A DNA stretch of 64,000 nucleotides. It comes from Prochlorococcus sp. AG-388-D03. Its GTDB lineage: Bacteria; Cyanobacteriota; Cyanobacteriia; PCC-6307; Cyanobiaceae. The number at the start of each line of letters is the position of its first letter. Within the stretch, counting starts at the first letter, position 1. Location: contig QCGN01000001.1 of assembly GCA_003279875.1 (NCBI GenBank), forward strand, positions 124,001 through 188,000. Direction: 5' to 3'. The notes under the pieces are model-generated. The model ran no database searches. It was given only the letters and a program-made list of their open reading frames with translations, and was not told where the DNA came from. Both the position numbers and the translations under genes were made by a program. Shown one piece after another: positions 21,349 through 28,261 of the stretch.

Positions 21349-21420
21349 TGGGCCGTCGCCAAGTGGTAAGGCATCGGGTTTTGGTCTCGACATTCCTAGG
21401 TTCGAATCCTAGCGGCCCAG
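21349..21420 (+). tRNA. tRNA-Gln(UUG)
   Basis: 72 nt. Acceptor stem TGGGCCG pairs with CGGCCCA, discriminator G. The anticodon loop TTTTGGT gives UUG. D-arm GCCAAGTGGTAAGGC and T-arm CCTAGGTTCGAATCCTAG are regular. CCA is not encoded. The HAD gene starts only 17 bp downstream, so the two may share a transcript. Confidence 0.95.
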
Positions 21421-21437
21421 TTTTAAAACTTAGTTGA

Positions 21438-22214
21438 GTGAGCTCACAGAAATTATTTCTATTTGATTTTGATGGCGTTATTGTTGATGGAATGAACGAA
21501 TACTGGCATAGTTCATTATTAACTTTTGAAAAATTTTTAAATTGTCCAAATATCTTAATTGATCAAGATCTTTACAAAAAAGTTTCAAATACTTTCATAG
21601 AAATGAGACCTTGGGTTAAATACGGATGGGAAATGTTAATCATTGTCCACCAAATTATCAAAAGAAAAGATCCACTAAACAATCAAAATAAAATCAATTT
21701 TTTAAATAAATATAATCAAAATTGTCAGAAAGTTTTAGTGGAAAATTACTGGGTTGCTGACGATTTACAAAAAAGTCTTGATAACGCACGAAAATATCAA
21801 ATAGATAATAATTTTGACAATTGGATAAAATTGCATCGACCATTTTATGAAGTTATAGATTTTATAGAAAAAATAAAGAAAAACAATATCCAGACAGGGA
21901 TCATAACAACAAAAGGAAAAATATTTGCAGGCAAATTTCTTGAAAAATTAAATATTTTTCCAGAGTTAATTTTTGGTTATGAATCCGGAACAAAAGTAGA
22001 GATTACATCAAAACTCTCAAGAGAATATGAAATTTTGGGTTTTATAGAAGATAGAAGAAATACACTAATTGATATAAAGCAAAACTCATTGACAAATAAT
22101 ATCCCTTGCTACTTAGCTGATTGGGGCTATTTAAAGAGTATAGATAGACTTAATTTACCGTATGAAATTAAATTATTGAAATTGAAAAGTTTAGAAAATT
22201 TACTTGCAATTTAA
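21438..22214 (+). CDS. HAD-superfamily hydrolase (phosphatase-like)
   Basis: 258 aa. HAD motif I is FLFDFDGVIVDG with nucleophile D10 and D12; motif II is GIITTKG (T157/T158); motif III lysine probably K186; motif IV is GFIEDRRNTL (E204, D205). The helical cap between motifs I and II is about 120 residues long, matching the phosphoglycolate phosphatase-like subclass, but the substrate cannot be read. The start is GTG at 21438. It lies between tRNA-Gln and recA, and its stop is 14 bp before the recA LexA box. Confidence 0.8.
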   Translation: MSSQKLFLFDFDGVIVDGMNEYWHSSLLTFEKFLNCPNILIDQDLYKKVSNTFIEMRPWVKYGWEMLIIVHQIIKRKDPLNNQNKINFLNKYNQNCQKVLVENYWVADDLQKSLDNARKYQIDNNFDNWIKLHRPFYEVIDFIEKIKKNNIQTGIITTKGKIFAGKFLEKLNIFPELIFGYESGTKVEITSKLSREYEILGFIEDRRNTLIDIKQNSLTNNIPCYLADWGYLKSIDRLNLPYEIKLLKLKSLENLLAI

Positions 22215-22228
22215 ATATCTTCGGCTAG

Positions 22229-22242
22229 AGTACGCATGTACT
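22229..22242. promoter_or_regulatory. LexA (SOS) box upstream of recA
   Basis: AGTAC-GCAT-GTACT fits the cyanobacterial LexA consensus RGTACNNNDGTWCB at every position, with five-base arms that are perfect inverted repeats. It sits 67 bp before the recA ATG. RecA stimulates LexA cleavage, so this would be the standard SOS feedback site. Confidence 0.8.
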
Positions 22243-22309
22243 ATGATTTGTAATTATTAATTTTAAATTTATTTTAAAAATAATTATGAGGCTTTATCAA
22301 TAAATTAAC

Positions 22310-23422
22310 ATGAGTTTTGAAGAAAGAAGAAAAAAAGATTCGAAAGAATCGTCATCTACAGAGAAAAACAAAGCATTAAATCTAGTCTTAGGACAGATAG
22401 AAAGAAACTTTGGAAGAGGATCAATAATGAGGCTTGGGGATGCCTCAAGAATGAAAGTGGAAACAATATCTACAGGAGCTCTCACGTTAGATTTAGCATT
22501 AGGAGGAGGATATCCAAAGGGAAGAGTCGTTGAAGTTTACGGGCCTGAAAGTTCAGGAAAAACAACTCTAACACTCCATGCAATAGCAGAAGTTCAAAAG
22601 AATGGAGGCATAGCAGCATTTGTAGATGCTGAACATGCTTTAGATCCAGTCTATGCTGCCTCTCTAGGAGTAGATGTTGAAAATTTACTAGTCTCGCAAC
22701 CAGATACGGGTGAAATGGCTTTAGAAATAGTTGATCAACTCATAAGGTCTACAGCAGTAGATCTTGTAGTTGTTGACTCAGTAGCAGCATTAACTCCTAG
22801 AGCAGAAATAGAAGGTGAAATGGGAGATCACGTAATAGGAAGCCAAGCAAGACTAATGAGTCAAGCGATGAGGAAAATAACTGGAAATATTGGGAAATCA
22901 GGATGTACAGTGATATTCCTCAATCAGTTACGTTTAAAAATCGGCGTTACATATGGGAATCCAGAGACAACTACAGGAGGTAATGCATTAAAGTTTTATG
23001 CTTCAGTAAGACTCGACATTAGGAGAATTCAGACTCTTAAGAGAGGTACAGAAGAATATGGAATAAGAGCAAAAGTGAAAGTTGCAAAGAATAAAGTAGC
23101 TCCTCCTTTCAGAATTGCAGAATTTGATATTCTGTTCGGCAAGGGAATTAGTACAACAGGATGTTTATTAGATTTAGCAGAAGAGACTAATATCATAATT
23201 AGGCGAGGTGCTTGGTATAGTTACGAAGGAGAAAATATTGGACAAGGAAGAGATAACACAATTATTTGGTTGGATCAGAACTTGGAAATAAAGAATAAAG
23301 TAGAATCTATTGTAAAAACTAAACTAACAGAAGGTACTGAAGTCAGTTCTAATTCGATGAAAGTACTAAATAGCAATCAAGAAAATGCCGTAATTGCTAA
23401 TAACATTAAGACAGTAGCTTAG
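22310..23422 (+). CDS. recA: DNA recombinase RecA
   Basis: 370 aa. Catalyses strand exchange and activates LexA self-cleavage. Walker A is GPESSGKTT (about 78-86); Walker B is [15 protein letters not shown]-binding loops include [18 protein letters not shown] and [17 protein letters not shown]. The C-terminal tail after about residue 335 is variable and Asn-rich rather than strongly acidic. ATG start; a perfect LexA box lies upstream. Confidence 0.97.
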   Translation: MSFEERRKKDSKESSSTEKNKALNLVLGQIERNFGRGSIMRLGDASRMKVETISTGALTLDLALGGGYPKGRVVEVYGPESSGKTTLTLHAIAEVQKNGGIAAFVDAEHALDPVYAASLGVDVENLLVSQPDTGEMALEIVDQLIRSTAVDLVVVDSVAALTPRAEIEGEMGDHVIGSQARLMSQAMRKITGNIGKSGCTVIFLNQLRLKIGVTYGNPETTTGGNALKFYASVRLDIRRIQTLKRGTEEYGIRAKVKVAKNKVAPPFRIAEFDILFGKGISTTGCLLDLAEETNIIIRRGAWYSYEGENIGQGRDNTIIWLDQNLEIKNKVESIVKTKLTEGTEVSSNSMKVLNSNQENAVIANNIKTVA

Positions 23423-23425
23423 ATT

Positions 23426-23445
23426 GATATCCCCGAAAGGGTATC
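23426..23445 (+). terminator. possible recA terminator hairpin
   Basis: Three bases after the recA stop, GATATCCC and GGGTATC form a stem around a CGAAA loop with one bulged T. There is no immediate U-run, so termination strength is doubtful. Confidence 0.35.
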
Positions 23446-23471
23446 ACTTCTAAGTGCTACAACTAACTTTT

Positions 23472-23558
23472 TTAATTAAAGGTATAAGTTACATACATGT
23501 TATTAGTAGAAGGAGTAGCAGAAGTGTTAGAGATTACATCTTTTAAATCAATAGTCAT
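23472..23558 (-). CDS. putative 28-aa peptide, unknown
   Basis: ATG 23558 to TAA 23472, beginning MTIDLKDVISNTSATPST. Codons end mostly in T or A as in the neighbouring real genes, and it lies on the same strand as three other tiny ORFs, 69 bp after the previous one. No family is recognised. The opposite strand also has a short open frame here, so the call is tentative. Confidence 0.3.
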   Translation of the reverse strand: MTIDLKDVISNTSATPSTNNMYVTYTFN

Positions 23559-23627
23559 TAAAAATAATTAAAAGCTTCTAAATTATATTTAAACATTCTT
23601 AAAAAATTTAAATATGACCGGAAGGTT

Positions 23628-23735
23628 TTAACGCTGTATATTTATTTTTTGATTTATAAGATCTCTCCATAAACATGCCATCACGTAAATTAAAAATGAG
23701 GTTGAAAATATTTGAAAAAATGATGTAGTAGTCAT
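23628..23735 (-). CDS. putative 35-aa membrane peptide, unknown
   Basis: ATG 23735 to TAA 23628, beginning MTTTSFFQIFSTSFLIYVMA and ending in a charged CLWRDLINQKINIQR tail. One hydrophobic segment (about 5-21) followed by a basic/polar tail suggests a single-pass membrane peptide with the tail inside. It starts 11 bp after the stop of the preceding tiny ORF. No family is recognised; an overlapping second frame (MFMERSYKSKNKYTALKPSG) is the main alternative. Confidence 0.4.
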   Translation of the reverse strand: MTTTSFFQIFSTSFLIYVMACLWRDLINQKINIQR

Positions 23736-23746
23736 ATTATTATTGA

Positions 23747-23851
23747 TTAAATCAATCCCAGTGATCCTGCTATATAACCGATAGTTAAACAGAAGATGAA
23801 TTCAAATAACTCTCGTGGAGCAGAATTAAAGAATAAATTAAGTTGAGTCAA
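23747..23851 (-). CDS. putative 34-aa membrane peptide, unknown
   Basis: TTG 23851 to TAA 23747, beginning LTQLNLFFNSAPRELFEFIF. The second half (FEFIFCLTIGYIAGSLGLI) is a clean hydrophobic segment with small residues GxxxG-like (GYIAG). It starts three bases after the stop of the 64-aa exported protein, an operon-like spacing. There is no ATG; an in-frame TAA two codons upstream makes TTG the only start. Unknown family. Confidence 0.4.
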   Translation of the reverse strand: MTQLNLFFNSAPRELFEFIFCLTIGYIAGSLGLI

Positions 23852-23854
23852 TTT

Positions 23855-24049
23855 TTATGACCTAACAGTTTTGTTTAATTCAAACTCTTCAGCTATTTCA
23901 TTTTGACACTCAGTATCATCTTCAACGCATTTGATTTCTGCTTTTTTGTTCAAGTGGCTACTACAACCGCCTGCCATCAATGGTGAAGCATTTGTTACTG
24001 TGAAACCTGTCAAACATGCAAAGGCGATATAAGGAATAATTCTTTTCAT
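23855..24049 (-). CDS. small exported Cys protein, unknown
   Basis: 64 aa from ATG 24049. Residues 1-28 form a signal-peptide-like N-terminus (Lys-Arg, then a hydrophobic stretch with C12, and a small-residue end SPLMAGG). The mature part is acidic with C29, C41 and C48, spaced CVEDDTEC, and ends FELNKTVRS. It may be periplasmic, possibly disulfide-bonded or metal-binding. No family name is recognised. It heads the minus-strand run of tiny ORFs. Confidence 0.7.
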   Translation of the reverse strand: MKRIIPYIAFACLTGFTVTNASPLMAGGCSSHLNKKAEIKCVEDDTECQNEIAEEFELNKTVRS

Positions 24050-24135
24050 CTAATTGTTACTATATGTAAACATATTATGTTAAATAAAAAGCTCATCTGT
24101 GAGTAGCTGATTATTTTGATAATTTTGGGAGAAAT

Positions 24136-24551
24136 TTGTCAGGTCTTATATATGATGAAGCACGGTATTTTTTACCCCATACAAGCCCTAGAAAACTACA
24201 AATAGATAACTATACAATTAACGATTATCACTTAAACAAACAAAAGAGGCTCATCCTTGGCTCAGCTATGACGAAATAGTAAAGGTTATTCTCTCTCAGC
24301 ATCAAGGTTGAATGTGGAGATACAGAATCTTAAAAAGAGAAAAGCTTGAGAGGTCGATGGAAGCGCTTACAAAGCTTCCTTAATTAAGGAGCAGAAAAGG
24401 CCTTAACCCTGCAGAGTAATATCTAGACGCCTACAAGAGCGGCGTAGATAAGCATGGCGCCAGGCAGAGCAAAGCAAAGAGTCTTTTGAGAATAGATGGC
24501 ATAAAGCAAGAGGAATTTTACTAAAGAGCAAATAAGTTTGTTGCCCCCTAA
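24136..24551 (+). pseudogene. decayed gene A: one frameshift, several in-frame stops
   Basis: Coding-like sequence in two frames. From 24136 (possibly as early as 24103) one frame reads LSGLIYDEARYFLPHTSPRK and continues to about 24240; near the AAACAAACAAAAG tract the coding-like frame shifts. The next frame then reads TKEAHPWLSYDEIVKVILSQ, MWRYRILKREKLERSMEALT and YLDAYKSGVDKHGARQSKAK to TAA 24549. This second frame is interrupted by TGA 24309, TAA 24381, TAA 24417 and TAA 24522, but stays in register throughout. Each TAA could come from CAA (Gln) and the TGA from CGA (Arg) by one C-to-T change. The ancestral product is unrecognised, perhaps about 140 aa. Confidence 0.6.
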
Positions 24552-24574
24552 GCTTTACAAATAATATAAATATT

Positions 24575-24588
24575 AGTACGCGTATACT
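24575..24588. promoter_or_regulatory. LexA-like palindrome before pseudogene B
   Basis: AGTAC-GCGT-ATACT matches the cyanobacterial LexA consensus with one mismatch (A for G in the second half). A wider inverted repeat ATTAGTA / TACTAAT (24572-24578 and 24585-24591) surrounds it. It ends eight bases before the ATG at 24597, a position where a repressor would block transcription or initiation. Confidence 0.4.
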
Positions 24589-24596
24589 AATTAATC

Positions 24597-24863
24597 ATGG
24601 GGAACTGGCAAGAGTAGGAATACTTCGACTATCACAGAGATTCGAGAAGCAAACGTACAAAGATTTGCATTACTTGTACTCACTTTCGCTACAGCACGAC
24701 AGATCAAAGTATAACTATTCTGACTTGCCCTTTTCACCAGAAACTTATTCCTCATGGAGATTACTTAATTAAGAGGTGTAGATATTGGAGGGAAGATAGT
24801 CGAATATTTGCTCCAGAAGCAGCTTTAAAACCACAGACAAAAAGACAAAGCTTATATCATTAA
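24597..24863 (+). pseudogene. decayed gene B: Cys-rich small protein with TAG at codon 7
   Basis: From ATG 24597 to TAA 24861 the frame is 88 codons and uninterrupted except for TAG 24615-24617, one C-to-T change from CAG (Gln). After the TAG it reads EYFDYHRDSRSKRTKICITC, then a cysteine-rich centre (ICITC, TCPFH, KRCRYW) suggesting a zinc-binding fold, and ends LKPQTKRQSLYH. No ATG, GTG or TTG follows the TAG early enough to rescue it. It could be a recent pseudogene, a read-through gene, or a sequencing error. Family unknown. Confidence 0.6.
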
Positions 24864-24882
24864 ACTAAATACAAAATTCCTA

Positions 24883-25065
24883 ATGAAATCTTTTCTTGCA
24901 AGTAACAGATCAAAAGCAATATTAGGAATTGGAGTATTATCTTTAGGTATTGGGGCAATATCAAAAAAGGTTATCAGCTATCCATCAGGAGAATGCATGA
25001 AAGGGGGTCAAGAAATAACCTTGAATTGGGACAAATCTATTCTCAATAAGTATTGGTTAAGATAA
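24883..25065 (+). CDS. hypothetical 60-aa protein
   Basis: ATG 24883 to TAA 25063, 20 bp after pseudogene B on the same strand. An N-terminal basic stretch (RSK) is followed by a hydrophobic Gly-rich segment (AILGIGVLSLGIGAI, about 12-26), then a polar tail with one cysteine (SGECMKGGQEITLNWDKS). It is probably a single-pass membrane or exported peptide. No homologue is recognised; it could be a remnant like its neighbours. Confidence 0.45.
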   Translation: MKSFLASNRSKAILGIGVLSLGIGAISKKVISYPSGECMKGGQEITLNWDKSILNKYWLR

Positions 25066-25084
25066 ATTCTTGAAAATAGGATAT

Positions 25085-25156
25085 CCATGCCTTACCACTA
25101 CTTAACTTTAATATTCCATATAACTAAGATTACACAGATAACAATTAAAGGCATGG
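25085..25156. repeat. 9-bp inverted repeat
   Basis: CCATGCCTT (25085-25093) and AAGGCATGG (25148-25156) are perfect inverted copies separated by 54 bp of A+T-rich sequence. It may form the closing stem of an RNA or mark an insertion remnant; nothing else supports either. Confidence 0.4.
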
Positions 25157-25317
25157 TCTAGCTATTTCTTTTTTAATAAGCTGCAAGGGCAAATCTATAG
25201 GGTTCAGATAGTTATTGTAAATTATTGCTGAAAATATACTTTCAAAGAATTAAGTTCATTAGGATATAAAAGCTCTCTTTTTTATTCCTACTTAATCGAT
25301 ATGTTGCTATTTTAATT

Positions 25318-25470
25318 TTAAGATTTTCTTGTTCCGCCATAATAATATTCCTCTTGCTTAGAAATAACTTTCCAACACTCTTTGCAAGAAAATATCCAAG
25401 TTTTATAGTCAATAGATTTACATCTATAGTGGACTTTGCCTAACTTATCGCAGACATCACATCGTTTCAT
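25318..25470 (-). CDS. small zinc-ribbon-like protein, unknown
   Basis: 50 aa from ATG 25470 (MKRCDVCDKLGKVHYRCKSI). CDVC (4-7), C17 and CKEC (29-32) look like zinc ligands; aromatic residues (YKTWIFSC, EEYYYGGTRKS) fill the rest. The frame stays open upstream without conserved sequence, so the ATG directly before the first CxxC is preferred. Tiny two-CxxC proteins are common in Prochlorococcus; function unknown. Confidence 0.7.
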   Translation of the reverse strand: MKRCDVCDKLGKVHYRCKSIDYKTWIFSCKECWKVISKQEEYYYGGTRKS

Positions 25471-25601
25471 TTCAGAATATAAACTTGGCAAGGTAGGTTG
25501 GAGAGGCAAATTGGTAAGGCACCCTTTTGGTTAAATAGGAAATTACCTTCATAAATCAATGCTGTAAGGGGCTTTAAAATTTTATAAAAAAGAAGCTTGC
25601 T

Positions 25602-25847
25602 TCATAATGAATCAGCAGGAGTCCACCATCCTGCAGCTGGTCCAATAAATCTGACAACCACCCACAAGATCACTAACCCTCCAATTCCATACCAACTAGC
25701 TTTTATACTTAATTTTATTAAGCTGTCTCTCTGATTCAGAGTAAGGGGTAGCCAATCAAATAATCTAGGTGATTCATCTGATTTAGACTTGGTATTTTTT
25801 TGTTTAGGAGGAATACCTAATAATTTCCTCCTTTTTGCTTCTCCCAT
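25602..25847 (-). CDS. DUF2839 family protein
   Basis: 81-aa cyanobacterial protein. It begins MGEAKRRKLLGIPPKQKN, the signature of the DUF2839 family, and has one C-terminal transmembrane segment (YGIGGLVILWVVVRFIGPA). Function unknown; probably inner or thylakoid membrane. It follows the helicase-like gene by 27 bp on the same strand. Confidence 0.8.
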   Translation of the reverse strand: MGEAKRRKLLGIPPKQKNTKSKSDESPRLFDWLPLTLNQRDSLIKLSIKASWYGIGGLVILWVVVRFIGPAAGWWTPADSL

Positions 25848-25874
25848 ATTTAGATATATTTCCTGAATAATAAC

Positions 25875-27323
25875 CTAATCGTAAGGAAGCATATAATTTA
25901 TTTGTTTTGAAGGTTGAATACTTTGTACAATAAATCTCCCCCATTTTCTTTTATTTGCTCTTCCGTCTAAAATTATTAATTTACCAGCGTTTTTTCTTAA
26001 AGGTGAAATTGATCTTTCTAATTTTTGTATTGCCTCAGGAAGTAAAAATTCTCTAAACCAATCTTTAGAATGATTTTTATTATTAGAAACAGTAATTTCA
26101 TTAATAGGTTCTGACATATTAGGAATAGGTAGCAATGGAATAATGATTTGTTCAGGACTTTTTATTAAATAAGAATTATTAATCCACCAAATATAACTAG
26201 CACATAAAATTTCATTATTAAGCGAAGGAATAGTCTCTAGTAATACTTTCTTTCCATAAGTAGCAGCAAGTTCTGTAGCAAGTTTAAGCTTTAAATTAAC
26301 GTCATCAGATAAAACTAAAGTCAGCCCTTTTCTGAATATTATTAATTTTTTACATCTCTCTAAAATTATTTGAGTAAACATTGGATTATTTGGGATTATT
26401 TGCCTGGGAGGAACATATACTAAAATTTTTTTTTCATTAAAATTACTCTTAAAATTCATGACTAAATCAATATCTATACTTTGCTTTTTAAGATACTTTT
26501 GAAAAAAATTATCTTTTCTCGTAGCTGATAAAAATACAAATTTATTATTTTTTAGTAATTGTTTAATCTGAGAAAGTACATCTATAGGTTCTAAATAAAA
26601 ATTCCACTCAAAATTTATTTCATCCAAAGTCACCCAGCATGCCCATCCTTCAGACAAAGCATGTCTTACTTTTAAAAAATGATCAGAAAATGAAGCATGT
26701 TCATCAAAAAATTGTGAAAGAAAATTAATTTCTTCTTTATCTAAAAAAATATATTCATTATCTAAAGCTTTCCTTAAGAAAAACTTCTTTTTAAGAAAGT
26801 TATATGTACTAATTATCTTTTGATTAATAGATGATGATTGATCAAAATTATGGACCCAATTTTTTTTCAGCAATGAAATTCTAAAATGATTTTTTAAATC
26901 TTGCTTTATATTTTCAATTCCAGAAAAAACAATTCGATTGTTACAAGAACTAAGGAGATCTAAATCATTTAATAATTTTTCAAGGGTGATAAAACAAACT
27001 CGATGATTGGGAAAAATTATTTGATCATTTTCTAAAATAAAATTAAACCCAAGACTTTTTAATTCTCTGAAATGTTTGTTTTTTAAAAATTCTATTTTTT
27101 CCTTCGATAAAACAAAAATTGAATTTTCTTCAAATAAAAATAAAGAAATCAACAACGCGGATAGCCAATTATTTGTGGAAAAAATTTCTGAGTTAATTAG
27201 ATAAGTTTCATTTTTTTTAAGACACTTTGAAATTATTCGCCCAAAAGAATAAATATGATCCCAATCTGACTTATGAGATCTAATAAATCTTTTTAAGTAT
27301 TGATGACTTAAAATTTCAAGCAT
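25875..27323 (-). CDS. degenerate DinG/Rad3-like helicase
   Basis: 482 aa. The C-terminal part keeps helicase motif VI-like GKLIILDGRANKRKWGRF and a motif III-like VFLSATRKDNF, both characteristic of DinG/Rad3 superfamily 2 helicases. The N-terminal nucleotide-binding region has no Walker A (the expected site reads YLINSEIFSTNNWLS) and no DEAH box is evident, nor are the four Fe-S cysteines. It may be a catalytically dead or repurposed protein retained in these genomes. ATG start. Confidence 0.7.
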   Translation of the reverse strand: MLEILSHQYLKRFIRSHKSDWDHIYSFGRIISKCLKKNETYLINSEIFSTNNWLSALLISLFLFEENSIFVLSKEKIEFLKNKHFRELKSLGFNFILENDQIIFPNHRVCFITLEKLLNDLDLLSSCNNRIVFSGIENIKQDLKNHFRISLLKKNWVHNFDQSSSINQKIISTYNFLKKKFFLRKALDNEYIFLDKEEINFLSQFFDEHASFSDHFLKVRHALSEGWACWVTLDEINFEWNFYLEPIDVLSQIKQLLKNNKFVFLSATRKDNFFQKYLKKQSIDIDLVMNFKSNFNEKKILVYVPPRQIIPNNPMFTQIILERCKKLIIFRKGLTLVLSDDVNLKLKLATELAATYGKKVLLETIPSLNNEILCASYIWWINNSYLIKSPEQIIIPLLPIPNMSEPINEITVSNNKNHSKDWFREFLLPEAIQKLERSISPLRKNAGKLIILDGRANKRKWGRFIVQSIQPSKQINYMLPYD

Positions 27324-27416
27324 TATATAATTCCAGTAATGTCAAATCAAGAAAAAACATGCTCCTAATATACAAAAAACTGGTATCAATATAAAAAGCC
27401 TTTAATTAATAAATCA

Positions 27417-28256
27417 ATGAATATTGGAATTGTAGGACTAGGACTTATAGGTGGTTCAATAGGGTTAAAACTCCAAAGATTAAACCACACTATTTATGGT
27501 GTCACGAATAATAATCTTAATAAAAAAAAGGCAATAAAGAAAAATCTTGCGAATTTTATTAGCTGCGATTTGGGCATCCTCAAAGAATGCGCTCTAATAA
27601 TATTGGCATTACCCATTAAAGATCTAATCCATCCTTCCGAAGATCTAATAAGTGCAATTCCAAAAGATGCGATAGTAACAGATGTTGGTTCTATAAAAGA
27701 GCCAGTTATTAGTACATGGGAAAAAATACATCCATTATTTATTGGATCACATCCCATGGCAGGCACAGAAGAAAGAGGAGTTGATTCAGGTTTCGAAAGT
27801 TTATTAGAAAATAAAAAATGGATTATTACTCCTACTTTGAAAAGTAATTCACATGCACTTAAGACATTAACTAATTTAATAACCTCCATGGATTGTGAAA
27901 TCTGCCACACATCACCAAAAGAACATGATGAAGCTGTTTCTTTAATATCTCATTTACCAATATTCGTTGCCTCTACATTAATAAAAACTGCTAAAGCAGA
28001 GAACAATCAATCACTATTAGATCTTACTCAAAAACTTGCCGCTTCAGGATATGCAGATACAACAAGAGTAGGCGGGGGTAATCCAAATTTAGGTTTAGAT
28101 TTAGCAATAAATAATCAGACTAATATCTTAAAGGCAATAAAAGAATTTAAAAATAACATAAATGAGATTGAAACTTTAATAAAAGATAAAAATTGGGAAT
28201 TACTTTCTAAAAAACTTACAGAAGCAATAGAAATCAGATCAAATTTTATTAATTAA
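27417..28256 (+). CDS. tyrA: prephenate/arogenate dehydrogenase
   Basis: Tyrosine biosynthesis: oxidative decarboxylation of arogenate (usual in cyanobacteria) or prephenate. 279 aa. The NAD(P)-binding GLGLIGGSIG (6-15), VTDVGSIKEP and GSHPMAGTEERGVD segments are diagnostic; the C-terminal domain is helical. No ACT or chorismate mutase domain is fused. ATG start. Converges on the CrtD-like gene with a 5-bp gap. Confidence 0.92.
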   Translation: MNIGIVGLGLIGGSIGLKLQRLNHTIYGVTNNNLNKKKAIKKNLANFISCDLGILKECALIILALPIKDLIHPSEDLISAIPKDAIVTDVGSIKEPVISTWEKIHPLFIGSHPMAGTEERGVDSGFESLLENKKWIITPTLKSNSHALKTLTNLITSMDCEICHTSPKEHDEAVSLISHLPIFVASTLIKTAKAENNQSLLDLTQKLAASGYADTTRVGGGNPNLGLDLAINNQTNILKAIKEFKNNINEIETLIKDKNWELLSKKLTEAIEIRSNFIN

Positions 28257-28261
28257 AATTC

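Larger units (their letters stand above)
23423..25601. other. accessory interval of small ORFs and decayed genes
   Basis: About 2.2 kb between recA and the DUF2839 gene. It has no full-length recognised gene, unlike the tightly packed core around it. Contents: four tiny minus-strand ORFs (24049 down to 23472), two plus-strand pseudogenes (24136-24863), a 60-aa plus ORF, a Cys-rich 50-aa minus ORF, a LexA-like palindrome at 24575 and an inverted repeat at 25085/25156. Stretches at 25162-25317 and 25471-25601 hold nothing else that can be supported, apart from a weak tRNA-like fragment near 25512-25531. Confidence 0.6.

Noticed and set aside
23499-23573. Plus-strand 24-codon frame beginning MLLVEGVAEVLEITSF
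   Set aside because: Lies antisense to a better minus-strand frame and has no supporting context.
24136-24863. Reassigned stop codons (TAA/TAG read as Gln)
   Set aside because: The surrounding genes use TAA, TAG and TGA as normal stops and prfA is intact; nonsense decay plus a frameshift is simpler.
25087-25161. Plus-strand 24-codon frame MPYHYLTLIFHITKIT inside the inverted repeat
   Set aside because: Too short, no operon context; the inverted repeat accounts for both ends.
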